Assembly (NCBI GenBank): GCA_022827095.1
Contig: JAJDTP010000019.1
Span: forward strand, 186,001 to 250,000
Origin: Dehalococcoidia bacterium
GTDB taxonomy: Bacteria > Chloroflexota > Dehalococcoidia > Lucifugimonadales > UBA3495
Direction: 5' to 3'
Length of the DNA: 64,000 nucleotides
Part shown: positions 35,105-44,374 of the stretch, piece after piece
Layout of the letters: each line of letters begins with the position of its first letter
How positions within the stretch are numbered: position 1 is the stretch's first letter
Notes under the pieces: generated by a model
What the model was told of the DNA's origin: nothing
Seen by the model: only the letters and a program-made list of their open reading frames with translations
The model's database searches: none
Program-made: the position numbers and the translations under genes

Positions 35105-35292
35105 CAGTCTGACCTCCCTGAAACTGGGACGGCTGCCCAGTGTTCCATGGAATATATCACGGGGCTCGCCGGTGTCTCCTATGGTCTCGGTGGCCACCCC
35201 TCCGCTTGACCATCCGGGGGAGCAATCCGGCCGAGGCCGGGCTGCCGGCCCGCCGCGGAGTGGCTTGCTGCGAGCGATGCGGATCGCGGCGG

Positions 35293-37758
35293 TCAGGAAC
35301 GCGAGCCCACCGGCATGGGACGGGTGGTCCCGTACTCTGATCTCGCCATTCGGTAGCCGATCCCATGCTCCGTAAAGATGTACGTGGGCTTCCTCGCATT
35401 GTCGCCAAGCTTCTGGCGAAGCGTCTTGATGTAAGAACGCAAAAGCTGGGATTCGCCGGTGTATTCCGGCCCCCACACCCTCTGCAGCAGCATGTCCTGG
35501 GTGAGGACTCGGCCCGCGGCGTTGGCCAGTTCGGTGAGCAGCTTGTACTCAGTAGCCGTCATTGGCACCGGTTCGCCTGACAGGTTGACGGTCTGTTCGT
35601 CGAAATTGATCCGCACCTCTCCGGACCGGTATGTGCGGGCGCCGGTTTCTTCACCGCCGGAGTTCATCCGGCGGAGTGTAGCTCTTATCCTTGCGATCAG
35701 CTCGGAAGGCGAAAATGGTATAACCATGTAGCCGTCCGCGCCCATCTCGAATGCGTGGATTACGTATTCCTCGTCGCTGCGATTACAGAGCACGATCGCC
35801 GGCAAGTTGCGCGGATTGCCGTCCCCTCGCAACGCTAGGAAAGCCTCGTCTTCTCTCCCGGCGATGTCCAGAACTATCAGTTGCGGGCCCCCGGAGGAAG
35901 CGTGCTCCTCCAATTCGTCCAGACCTGATGCCTCCACCGATTCGTAACCGGAATCGAGCAGCGCCTGGCGAACCGTTCGCTGGGATCTCGGATCCTGAAT
36001 CGACACCAGTATCTGGGTTTTCTCAGCGAGCCCCGGCCGCCGGTCTTCAGCACTATCCCCGGCGTTGGGCGATCCCTTCTCCTCTACGTCTTCGACTGTG
36101 GGTAAGGTGAATGTTAGTGTCAACCTGCCATCAGGCTCTTCGAGTTTGGTCCGGACGCGTCCCCCGTGAGCCTCGACGACGCCACGGCAAAATCCCATCG
36201 CCAACCCCTCGCCTTTGGAAGCCAACTCCACCGCTTTGGTGTGGGCGCGTGTCGTGTTCTCGAACAGCTGAGGATCTTCGGCCACATTGTTCGGCAATGC
36301 AGTTCTTGCCGGAGGAGCAGTTGAGCCTTCCGCCGAGACGGAAATTGCTACGTAGATGTCGATCTCTTCAGCGGTGATAGTGACCGGCCACCTGTCGCCC
36401 GCATGTATCGCGACGTCCCTGAGGAAATTGTGCAGCACCTTACCGATATACTCCTCATCCGCCATTACGGCAGGGAGCCCGTCGGAAATCTCGAAACTGA
36501 TGGTCACCGCAGAAACGTCTCTGAGATATTCGTCGCAACACCGCTCGATCAATGCTGCAATGTCCGTTCGCTCGGTGTTCAGGGACAGGGTTCCCGTCTC
36601 GATCTGGGTCAATTCAATCAAGCTGTTGATTTGACCACGCATCAGGTCCGCCTGCTGGTCGATGATCCGGAGCCACTGCATGGTTTCGGCCGGGGCCGCC
36701 GTGTCAATTGCGCCGGTCAAGGCCGCGGCGGAACCCTTGATGCTGATTAAGGGGGTCCGGAGTTCCTCGCTGACCGTGGTCAAGAATTCGGCCCGCCACA
36801 ACTCCTGGTCCTGCAACGGCGTGAGGTCTTGAGAAGCGGTGAGCACCGACACGATATCGCCGGTTTCGGAAAATATAGGAATGCAATTTACCAACTGGGT
36901 CAAGTTGAGGCCGTTAGAGAAATGGGATACCACCTCTTCGGCGATCACGGTCTCTCCGCTTTGAAGCGCCCTGGTGCCCGGGAGTTCCTCGAAAGACAAT
37001 TCTCGCCCGTCTGCGCGCGTGAACCTCGTCGAGATGAAGAGGTCATCGAGGCTGCCTTCCGAATCCGCAACCATCTCCACCATGCGGCGGCTTTCCTGGT
37101 TCATGTATGCGATTTCGCCCAATCGCGTGTCGAATATCGAGACCGCGATGGGGCAGAGATCCATCAGCGTCTCCATATCCTCCCTGGCCTGTCGCGCTTC
37201 CTCATATCTGCGCGCATTGGCGATTGTCGATCCCGCCTGTGCGGCGAACATCGCCGCCATGAGCTCATCATCCGCCGTGAACTCCGGTTCTCCCTCCTTC
37301 TCCATCAGGTACATGGCGCCGACGTGCTCGTCGCCATGGTTCACGGGCACCGCAAGGAGAGGCGTAACGGCCTGATGATCCGCCGCGATTCCCGCGAAGC
37401 CGGATTGGAACTCCAAGTCCTTGAGCCTGACCGGAACTTCCCCAGGGCTGCGATCGTCCGGGACGCCCAGCTCCCGGAGCGACTGCGAAATGCCCGCCTG
37501 CCGGTCGGCAGTGATGCCGTAGGTGTAAGTGTCGCGAATGCCTGCCGGAGCGTTGGTGATCAGGAGCACACCGTACCGGGCGCCGCTGAGGTTTCAAGCG
37601 CTGTTCACAACTTCCTGGAAGATGGCCTCGGTGTCGAGGTTTTCGGAGATGCGGATGTTGGCTTCGCTGAGCCTGGAAAGGCGATTTTTCAAGGCTTCAT
37701 TTTCTTTGCGCAGTGCTTCCGCTTCGGTGGTTGCAGTATCTACTTGTGAAAGGCTCAT
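35293..37758 (-). CDS. GAF/PAS - degenerate histidine kinase - receiver - winged-helix regulator with in-frame UGA
   Basis: One-protein sensor and regulator. Domain order: N-terminal coiled coil, GAF (about 45-185), PAS-like (195-315), HisKA-like and HATPase-like (320-555), receiver (580-695), OmpR-type winged helix (715-805). The H-box reads VSEELRTPL, with Glu 331 in place of the phosphorylated His. Only the G2 ATP box (GEGLAMG) is well kept. The receiver keeps LIVLDIAG (Asp 631) but has Ile 680 for the conserved Lys (YMVIPFSP). The start ATG 37758 has GAGG 6 bases upstream, but codon 55 is TGA (37596-37594) within EVVNSA-stop-NLSGARYG. Without readthrough, translation could begin only near 37569, losing the start of GAF. 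Probably a DNA-binding sensor not driven by its own kinase. Confidence 0.82.
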
Positions 37759-37764
37759 GCTCAT

Positions 37765-38200
37765 CCTCGTGGATTGGGACGGATCCGGGGGTGGCCGATC
37801 CAGCTACGTCTCCGGTTCTAATCACCTGCCGGCAATCGGCCCAATTTCCCGGCCCGGGAACGGTTCGATAGCTGGCAGCCCCGGTATGCGACCGCCACGG
37901 CGCTGTTAGGGCTGGGGAAAGAGGGCGAGTCATACTACCAATCAACCATGCGAGAAATAAACGACTCATGCACACTCCGAAGCACAGACTCACATTGTTT
38001 TCACAAGTGTTTATGTCCGCATTCACAAAAATTTCACAAACGGCCGGTAAGTGCGTTCATCTGGCTGTACCACCCCACGATGGAACGCCGGGCCCGGCGT
38101 TCCAGTGGATTCCCCGGTTCCCTGGGCCCGCGCCGTTGTGCGGTCTGAAGAAGCCGCGGACCACGAGGCGCCGACGGCGGACGTTGGCGGGACCTCCGCG
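37765..38200. other. Intergenic region, no gene seen
   Basis: About 435 bases between the regulator and the MFS gene, both on the minus strand. The part at 37940-38050 is AT-rich (ACAAAAATTTCACAAACGG) and could hold the regulator's promoter. No conserved reading frame or RNA gene was found. Confidence 0.5.
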
Positions 38201-39529
38201 CTAGGCGGCCGGTCTGAGGTTCGGCGGCAGGTGTGTCTCCCAATCGGGGATTTGTCGAACCCGTGGCGAGGGCAGCAACCAGGACTGGACAAGCGCCATG
38301 GTGCTGAAACCAAAGGACATCAGCAGTGGCGCCAGGTAGGTTCCCGTGAAGTCCCACAGGAGGCCGGCGCAAACCGGCGCCAACCCCATGCCGAGGCCGC
38401 TGCCCAGGCTTTGCCATCCGTAGAGGCTACCCTGCGGGACGTTGCCGTAATACTGGCGATTGGCGATGGGGAACGTGGGCACTTCGGTGCTCTGGCCGAT
38501 CCCAAAGAGTACGCCGAACAGGTAATACGCCCAGAGGTCGTTGAAAAAGAGGATAAGCAGCAGCGGGAAAACCTGAAGGGCCATGCCCACGACCCAGACC
38601 AACCGGCAGCCCCAGCGTTCCGCGACGATGGGCACGGCGCCCCGGGCGATCACGCCTACGGTTTGCTGGGCGGCCAGCACGCCCACGGCCGCTTCCAGGG
38701 ACATGCCGCGGTCAACGGCAATGGCCACGATCAAAACATTGATGATCTGGTGGCCCATGCATCCCCAGTAGTGGATGCCGATCAGGTTCCAGAATGTGGG
38801 GGTGCGCCTGGCCTGCTGGATGAACACCCGGGCCCTTATCTTGGCAGTCTCATCCCTTGGGGTCCTTCGAATCGGTTCATCCCCAAGGTCGCCGAAAGGC
38901 CGTATGCCGATGTCCGCCGGGGAATTGTAGAAGAACTTGACCAACACCAGCAAGAGCGCTCCGCCCGCTATGCCCGGAAGCCAGAAGATCCACTGGATCC
39001 CCAGCTGGCCGAAGGCCGCGCCGATCAGGAACAGGAACGCGACCACTCCGATTCCCTGGAACGACCAGACGACCCCCATTGCGGCTCCCAAGTGCCGCCT
39101 GAACCACAGGGTGACGCCGGACACCGGCAACACGGTATAGATTGTGGAGGCGATGCCCAGGATCACGCCGAAGTAGAGGTAGAACTGCCAGAGGTTGTTC
39201 ATGATGCCGGTCAGCAGCATCCCGATGATGAACAGCGCGGCGCCGACGAGCAGGAACCAGCGCACGCCGTAACGGTCCCCGAGCCAGCCAACGTACGGGC
39301 TCGCCAGCCCGAATATGATCCACTGGAGACTGAAAGCCAGGCTGATGGCGCCGTAGCTCCAACCGAATCCCGCGGCCGGGTCGCTGAGGTGGGGCACCAA
39401 AGCGGCCGCCGCAAACCGCACCGAAGAGGTGATGAACCCCATCATCGCGGCGATGGCCACGATGATCCACGCGTAATGAATGCGGTTCCTCAGGTACATT
39501 GGCTCGGGTAATCCGGGGCAAGGTGGCAT
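38201..39529 (-). CDS. MFS transporter, oxalate/formate-antiporter-like 1
   Basis: About 12 hydrophobic membrane segments, as in the major facilitator superfamily. The loop between segments 2 and 3 has the MFS signature WLGDRYGVRWFLLVG, and the first segment is AWIIVAIAAMMGF. Closest in style to the OFA-type monocarboxylate carriers. A cytoplasmic middle loop (RPFGDLGDEPIRRTPRDETAK) separates the two halves. The start is uncertain: ATG 39529 gives an N-terminus like that of the paralogue at 41523-42896; ATG 39499 and 39571 are alternatives. It probably imports or exports a small organic acid, perhaps one handled by the nearby enzymes. Confidence 0.88.
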   Translation of the reverse strand: MPPCPGLPEPMYLRNRIHYAWIIVAIAAMMGFITSSVRFAAAALVPHLSDPAAGFGWSYGAISLAFSLQWIIFGLASPYVGWLGDRYGVRWFLLVGAALFIIGMLLTGIMNNLWQFYLYFGVILGIASTIYTVLPVSGVTLWFRRHLGAAMGVVWSFQGIGVVAFLFLIGAAFGQLGIQWIFWLPGIAGGALLLVLVKFFYNSPADIGIRPFGDLGDEPIRRTPRDETAKIRARVFIQQARRTPTFWNLIGIHYWGCMGHQIINVLIVAIAVDRGMSLEAAVGVLAAQQTVGVIARGAVPIVAERWGCRLVWVVGMALQVFPLLLILFFNDLWAYYLFGVLFGIGQSTEVPTFPIANRQYYGNVPQGSLYGWQSLGSGLGMGLAPVCAGLLWDFTGTYLAPLLMSFGFSTMALVQSWLLPSPRVRQIPDWETHLPPNLRPAA

Positions 39530-39631
39530 TGTACCCGAAACCATTACCGGATGCAGAGCCGGTGATTGCAACGTCGTATAGACGTAACCCAGGACCGGAC
39601 GAAACGTGCAGACGAGATGTTCCCCAGGTCA

Positions 39632-39637
39632 TATAAT
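39632..39637 (+). promoter_or_regulatory. Possible -10 box upstream of the VOC gene
   Basis: A perfect TATAAT lies 89 bases before the VOC start in the divergent gap, but no convincing -35 hexamer is at the right distance. Confidence 0.3.
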
Positions 39638-39726
39638 CAAGGCCAAACTTGGCAGTTTACGGAGGCAAAAGAACCAATCTGTCGGTATCGTGGAACTGCC
39701 GGAGCGTTTGACAGGAGGAAATCGTC

Positions 39727-40269
39727 ATGGGCATTCAGATCAAGCGAGTTGGACACGTGGGGATCCTGGTCTCCGATTTTGAACGGTCTTTCGATTTTTA
39801 CACCAGGGTGCTGGGCTGCAAGGTGACTTCCCGCCGCCGCCGACCCGACGGAGCCGAGACGGCCTTCCTGCGGTTCGACGAAACGCACCACGATTTCGTC
39901 ATCGCAACCGCTCCCGAAGGCGTGGACGTTTCCGAGAACGTTCCCGGGCGGGCCCGGCTAGTGCAGCAGGTGGCCTTTGAGGTGGAGAACCGGGACGAGT
40001 TCATGCGGGCGCTGGCCCACATTCACACTCACGGCGCGGAGATCGTCAGCGGCCCACTGACCCACGGCATCGAGGCCGGCGGGAACCTGGAAGGCAGCGG
40101 CAGCCGCTCATTCTATTTCCTGGATCCGGACGGCAACCGGCTGGAAATTTTCTGCGACGGCATGAAGGTTCCCAACGGCGAGCAGTTCCCCCGGGCCGAG
40201 TACGCCGACGCCATCAAGGACTTCATGGAAAAGCAGGCCGCAAAATCGGCGCCCGTTGCCGCCGACTAG
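39727..40269 (+). CDS. VOC family protein (glyoxalase/bleomycin-resistance/dioxygenase fold)
   Basis: A 180-residue VOC protein. Module 1 begins IKRVGHVGILVSDFERSFDFYTRVLG with the metal His, and FDETHHDFVIAT supplies a second histidine pair. Module 2 ends SRSFYFLDPDGNRLEIFCDG with the Glu ligand. This is the pattern of catechol-type extradiol dioxygenase or fosfomycin-resistance-like members. AGGAGG lies 8 bases before the ATG at 39727. A strong bidirectional terminator follows. It is placed between the MFS and NHL genes, as the other VOC gene is near the first NHL gene. Confidence 0.9.
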   Translation: MGIQIKRVGHVGILVSDFERSFDFYTRVLGCKVTSRRRRPDGAETAFLRFDETHHDFVIATAPEGVDVSENVPGRARLVQQVAFEVENRDEFMRALAHIHTHGAEIVSGPLTHGIEAGGNLEGSGSRSFYFLDPDGNRLEIFCDGMKVPNGEQFPRAEYADAIKDFMEKQAAKSAPVAAD

Positions 40270-40310
40270 GCGACGCTGGAAACAACGGCCGATCGCACAG
40301 CCGGAAGAAA

Positions 40311-40336
40311 GACGGCGGGGAGCCATCCCCGCCGTC
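40311..40336. terminator. Bidirectional rho-independent terminator
   Basis: GACGGCGGGGA (40311-40321) and TCCCCGCCGTC (40326-40336) form a perfect 11-bp stem with a GCCA loop. CTGTTTTGTC follows on the plus strand and TTTCTTCC on the minus strand. It lies between the convergent VOC and NHL genes. Confidence 0.8.
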
Positions 40337-40371
40337 CTGTTTTGTCTGGTGGCTGAGCCCGCCGTACCGGC

Positions 40372-41253
40372 CTAGCCCTGTCTCACGAACTTGTCAATCC
40401 CGGTGCCGTCGCTGAGGCCGACGTAGATGTCGCCCCGGGAGTCGACCCAACTGCCGTGGCCCGGGCCGCGACAATCGAACCGGGACAGCACGTTGCCGGA
40501 AGTGTCCAGCACGCTGACCCTTGCCGACGAGTCGTTGACGCTGCCCTCGCTGATCACCAGGTTCCCGTTGCTGTCCGCCGAGATGTCCATGGGCCGCTGG
40601 ATGTCGTCCCAGATCGTGATGAACTCGCCGTCCAGGCTGAAGAGTTGCATCCGGTGGTTTTCCCGGTCGCACAGGAAGATCGTGTCGTTGTGGATCAGCA
40701 GGCTGTGGGGCAGGTGGAAGTGCCCGGCCTCGCTCTTCCCGGGTTCTCCCCAGGACTGCTTGAGCTGACCATCCCAGCTGAACCGGTGGACGCGGGCGTT
40801 ACGGTATCCGTCGGCCACGTAGAGGTCTCCCGATGGCGATGGGACCAGTTCCGCCGGGTAGTTGAAAGGCCCGGCGGACCGGGGGCAGAGGTCGCCCGGG
40901 TTTTCGCACCCGGTGTCGGAGTGCACGCCGTGACGCCCCAGCATCTGGATTGGCTTGCCATCGATGGTGTAGACCAGGCATACCGAGTTGTCCCGGTCGG
41001 TGAGGTAAACCGTGTCCTCGGCGTCGATGTAGATGCCGTGGGCGAAGGTGAAGGCGCCGTTGCCCCAGCTGTCCAGCAGGTTTCCGTCCCGGTCGAAAAT
41101 CAGGATGGGCGGGTCCTTGCGCTGGAAGGCGAAGACCCTGTCCTGCGAGTCAGTGGCGATGGCGCTGACCATGGCGAAGGTATCGCCCTCGGGCAGCCTG
41201 GCCCAGTTTTCCACCACTTCGTAGGTGTAATTGCCGCTTCCTACGGTCGTCAT
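40372..41253 (-). CDS. NHL-repeat beta-propeller protein 2
   Basis: A 293-residue propeller with NHL blades (AIATDSQDRVFAFQRKDPPILIF, IYIDAEDTVYLTDRDNSV, LVPSPSGDLYVADGYRNARVHRF, LLIHNDTIFLCDRENHRMQLF). It shares blade sequences with the 34070-35104 protein, such as VADGY-NARVH and DRENHR-Q-F, so the two are paralogues. This one is one blade shorter. No signal peptide. It lies on the same strand as the MFS gene upstream but is separated from it by an R1 repeat. Catalytic or binding role unknown. Confidence 0.88.
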   Translation of the reverse strand: MTTVGSGNYTYEVVENWARLPEGDTFAMVSAIATDSQDRVFAFQRKDPPILIFDRDGNLLDSWGNGAFTFAHGIYIDAEDTVYLTDRDNSVCLVYTIDGKPIQMLGRHGVHSDTGCENPGDLCPRSAGPFNYPAELVPSPSGDLYVADGYRNARVHRFSWDGQLKQSWGEPGKSEAGHFHLPHSLLIHNDTIFLCDRENHRMQLFSLDGEFITIWDDIQRPMDISADSNGNLVISEGSVNDSSARVSVLDTSGNVLSRFDCRGPGHGSWVDSRGDIYVGLSDGTGIDKFVRQG

Positions 41254-41330
41254 GTTTCTGGCCTCCTTGTCGTGTGAATGCGTACGCGTTGGCTGTCGTC
41301 GCTATTGTACCGCCGAAATCGCTCATCAAC

Positions 41331-41468
41331 GCTGACGGGTACCCAGTTTCCGCAAACCTGTCATTGCGAGGCGCGAAGCGGCGTGGCAATCCCGTTGGTG
41401 TAGCGACGATCCTGACCGCAACGAGATTGCCACGCTGCGCTCGCAATGACAAACCGGGTACGCGCGAG
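41331..41468. repeat. R1 palindromic intergenic repeat, copy 9
   Basis: Left arm GTCATTGCGAGGCGCGAAGC and right arm GCTGCGCTCGCAATGAC, flanked by GACGGGTACCCAGTTT and AAACCGGGTACGCGCG, which pair. Here both arms are of the GCAATGAC type, unlike most copies. Confidence 0.78.
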
Positions 41469-41522
41469 CTCGCCATTGCAGTTGCGGCCCGGCTCGGTTT
41501 GCAAACGGCCCGTGTCTGCCGG

Positions 41523-42896
41523 TCACGAAGATGCCGGCGAGGTTTGGCCCTCCCGGGGCAGGGAGTCTTCCCAGTCGGGGATGAGGACTCGGGAGGATGA
41601 CTCCAGCAGCAGTATGAATACGACACCGGCGAGACTGGCGGCAATGGAAATGGTCCAGGCCAGGTCGTAGGAGCCTCCACCGAGGTCGATGAAGCCAAGC
41701 AACCGCGTCGGAGCCTCCGCATTGCGGTAGTCGTAGATCACGCCGCCAATAAGTCCCCCTAGCGCCATGCCGAAGCCGGAGCCCAAGTGCTGGAATCCAA
41801 AGATCGACCGAACCGGCCCCATGCCATAGTATTGGCGGTTGGCGATGAGGAAGGCGGACATCTCCCCGCCGAAGCCGATGCCGAACAGCACGGCGAAGAG
41901 GTAGAACTCCCACGCGCTCTGGGCCCAGAAGAGCATTACGACCGTAACCCCCTGCAAGGCGTAGGGCAGGATCATCGTGACCTTGGCGCCCCACCGGTCG
42001 GCAAGGATGGGAATGAACAGGCGGCTGCTCACGCTGGCCATCGTGTAGATGGTGACGATCCAGGCTGCCGCGGCCAGCGACAATCCCTGCTCGGTGGCGA
42101 AGAACACGACGTGCCAGATGACGATGGCGTGGCCCATGCACCCGAGGAAGTGGATGAAGGGCAGGTTCCAGAAGGCCCGGGTCCGGCGGGCGTGTTGCAG
42201 AAAGACCTTGCTGCGCAGCTTGGCGGTCGCGGCGTTGACCGGGGCCGGTGCCGGCTCGTCGTCAGTGGCTCCCAAAGGTTTCATCCCGCGGTCGGCGGGG
42301 TCGCTGTGGAAAAAGAACAACAGGGCGAACAGGATCACGCCGCCCACGGCGGCGATTATCCAGAACCCGACCTGCCACCCGGTCAGGGCCACCAGCAGCG
42401 CCAGGGCTGGGGCCGTAACCGATGCTCCCATGCCTCCGATGGACTGCTGGATACCGACGGCGACGCCCAGTTTCCTCTTGAACCACGCGGCGACGGTGGT
42501 GGGAATGTTGACGGTGAAGAGCGCCTGGGCCAACCCCAAAACGAGGCTGTAATAGATGTAAAGCTGCCAGAGTTGGCTCACGGTGCTGAGCAGCAGCATC
42601 CCGACCACGTAGAGGGCGGCCGCAACAAACAGGGACTTGCGCGCTCCGTAGCGGTCGCCGACCCATCCGGAGACAGGAGAAAGGAGTGCGCTGGCGAGGC
42701 TGCGGAAAACCTGGGCCAGGACGATTGCAGTGACGCCCCAGGCAAAGTCGGTCTGGAGGACGACGAGAATTACGGCAAAGGCCTGGCTGACGAAATTGGC
42801 GGTGACCCGGAGCATGGTGCCCATTCCGACCACGAGCCAGGCGTAGTGGTACTGCTCCCGCAGGTAGGTCGTCAGGTCCGAAACGCCGGTGTTCAA
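41523..42896 (-). CDS. MFS transporter, oxalate/formate-antiporter-like 2
   Basis: A 457-residue major facilitator with about 12 membrane segments. The first begins YHYAWLVVGMGTMLR, and the loop-2 signature is GWVGDRYGARKSLFV. The N-terminal layout, the middle cytoplasmic loop (ADRGMKPLGATDDEPAPAPVNAATAKLRSKVFLQHARRTRAFWN) and the motif FLIANRQYYG are shared with the transporter at 38201-39529, so the two are clear paralogues. Substrate unknown; small carboxylates are typical of the family. Its neighbours, an NHL protein downstream and the TPP decarboxylase pair upstream, may handle the cargo. Confidence 0.9.
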   Translation of the reverse strand: MNTGVSDLTTYLREQYHYAWLVVGMGTMLRVTANFVSQAFAVILVVLQTDFAWGVTAIVLAQVFRSLASALLSPVSGWVGDRYGARKSLFVAAALYVVGMLLLSTVSQLWQLYIYYSLVLGLAQALFTVNIPTTVAAWFKRKLGVAVGIQQSIGGMGASVTAPALALLVALTGWQVGFWIIAAVGGVILFALLFFFHSDPADRGMKPLGATDDEPAPAPVNAATAKLRSKVFLQHARRTRAFWNLPFIHFLGCMGHAIVIWHVVFFATEQGLSLAAAAWIVTIYTMASVSSRLFIPILADRWGAKVTMILPYALQGVTVVMLFWAQSAWEFYLFAVLFGIGFGGEMSAFLIANRQYYGMGPVRSIFGFQHLGSGFGMALGGLIGGVIYDYRNAEAPTRLLGFIDLGGGSYDLAWTISIAASLAGVVFILLLESSSRVLIPDWEDSLPREGQTSPASS

Positions 42897-43151
42897 ACCG
42901 AATCACTCTCCGTCGCCAGGGATCAGCACGTGTGGTTGTCTGCCGGAACAGAAGTCGTCGGGAAGGGACGCAGCAACTCCCGGCATCCGCAATTGCGGCA
43001 TTGTAACCACGCCAGGAAGAGGTGGCAAACTCGTCAGGGCGTCGGACACATGGAAACGCCCCGGAACCATGTCAGATCCCGGGGCGCATTTCTGGCATCG
43101 TCCTCGATCGCTCAGGCGCAATCGCTGCCTGAGTGTCGATAGCCACAGAAA

Positions 43152-43742
43152 CTAATCGGCGCTGATGCCCAGCTCCGACCGCAGGTCCCGAATGGTTTCG
43201 GCGCGGCTGCGGGTCGGGGGACGCACCCGCATACCGATTGGCTCGTTCTCCACCTCGGGAACAACCTTGATGGCGACGAATACCGGGCCGGTTGCCTGCA
43301 TGATTTCTTCCACGTTGGTGGCGAACTCTTCCAGATCGTCGAAGCTGTAGGCAGAGGAATAGCCGGACTCCTTGGCCATGCCGGCATAGTTGATCTCCTG
43401 CGCGTTGGGAACCGGCTGCCCGCCGGTGGTGGCGTAGCACTCGTTGTCCAATACGATGTGGCAGAAGTTTTCCGGCTTCATGCCGGCGATGGTCGCCAGG
43501 ATTCCCAAGTTCATCAGCAGCGCGCCTTCGGAATCGAACAGCACCACCTTTTCATCGGGCAGACCCAGGGCCAGCCCCAGGGCCGCCGAGGTCGTCTGCC
43601 CCATTGCGCCACCCATGTTCAGGTCGCGGTTTTCGTTGGTGGTGAATTCGCGCCAGTGGCGGCCGGAAGTACCGGTGGGGATCACGATGGCATCGCCCCG
43701 GTGCTCCTGGAAAACTCGGAATACGTCCGCGGATTGAATCAT
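43152..43742 (-). CDS. ThDP-dependent decarboxylase beta subunit (ComE/sulfopyruvate decarboxylase-like)
   Basis: A 196-residue protein equal to the ThDP-binding (PP) half of an alpha-keto-acid decarboxylase. The ThDP/Mg motif is DSEGALLMNLG, followed by IVLDNECYATTGGQP. This matches ComE-type sulfopyruvate decarboxylase and phosphonopyruvate decarboxylase beta chains. The gene for the other half (43856-44374) is upstream on the same strand with a 113-base gap. Together they would make one enzyme that decarboxylates a small 2-oxo acid bearing a sulfonate or phosphonate. No coenzyme M or phosphonate biosynthesis genes are visible near, so the substrate is open. Confidence 0.85.
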   Translation of the reverse strand: MIQSADVFRVFQEHRGDAIVIPTGTSGRHWREFTTNENRDLNMGGAMGQTTSAALGLALGLPDEKVVLFDSEGALLMNLGILATIAGMKPENFCHIVLDNECYATTGGQPVPNAQEINYAGMAKESGYSSAYSFDDLEEFATNVEEIMQATGPVFVAIKVVPEVENEPIGMRVRPPTRSRAETIRDLRSELGISAD

Positions 43743-43855
43743 ACGTTGCCTCCGTTGGTTTGGTCTTTATTGCTCCGTACCCGCCCGGTCCCAGGAACAC
43801 CTGCGGACGTGGTCGTGGGTCACGGAGCGATGAATTTTGGCGAATGGTTGTTCCT

Positions 43856-44374
43856 CTAGCGGTTGAAACCGTGGTATTCGTCGCCCACGAGGATGGCAAC
43901 CGGCCGATTGGTGGCCCGGGCCTCCTCGAAGGCCGTGGAGATGCGCGTACTGTCGGCGTCCTGCTCAACCAGATAGTAGTTGATGCGGAAGGCGTTCAGG
44001 AACGGCTCGGTATAGGTGGCTGCCGAGTCGGTAATGATGCCGTGGCGGTTCCAGCCACGATAGCCCACTACCATTACCAGCGGGAACCCGGCGTCCAGGA
44101 CCATGCCCCGGATGGAGTCGCCCGATTCCATCATGCCCGTGTTCTGGATCAGCACCACCGGGGTCTTGCCGGCTACCAGCAAACCAAGGGCTATGCCGAA
44201 AGTCTCGCCTTCCCGGGAGGTGGGGACGATCTCCAGCCCGTCCTGCTCCTTCATCAACTCGTACAGGTAGTTGGTTTCGCTGTCGGGGATGGTCACCACG
44301 TGGGTGACGCCGTTCTTCTCGAACTCCTCTACCATAGCCTCCGGGCTCAGCACCGCTGCCTGTTGTGTAACCAT
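43856..44374 (-). CDS. ThDP-dependent decarboxylase alpha subunit (ComD-like)
   Basis: A 172-residue protein equal to the pyrimidine-binding (Pyr) half of split ThDP decarboxylases. Motifs include GVTHVVTIPDSETNYLYEL, PTSREGETFGIALGLLVAGK with the ThDP-activating Glu, and VVLIQNTGMMESGDSIRGM. The start ATG 44374 has AGGAGG 6 bases upstream; the longer frame to 44476 is not needed. It precedes the beta-subunit gene as in comDE pairs. Sulfopyruvate, phosphonopyruvate or a similar acid is the likely substrate; this is an inference from the family. Confidence 0.85.
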   Translation of the reverse strand: MVTQQAAVLSPEAMVEEFEKNGVTHVVTIPDSETNYLYELMKEQDGLEIVPTSREGETFGIALGLLVAGKTPVVLIQNTGMMESGDSIRGMVLDAGFPLVMVVGYRGWNRHGIITDSAATYTEPFLNAFRINYYLVEQDADSTRISTAFEEARATNRPVAILVGDEYHGFNR

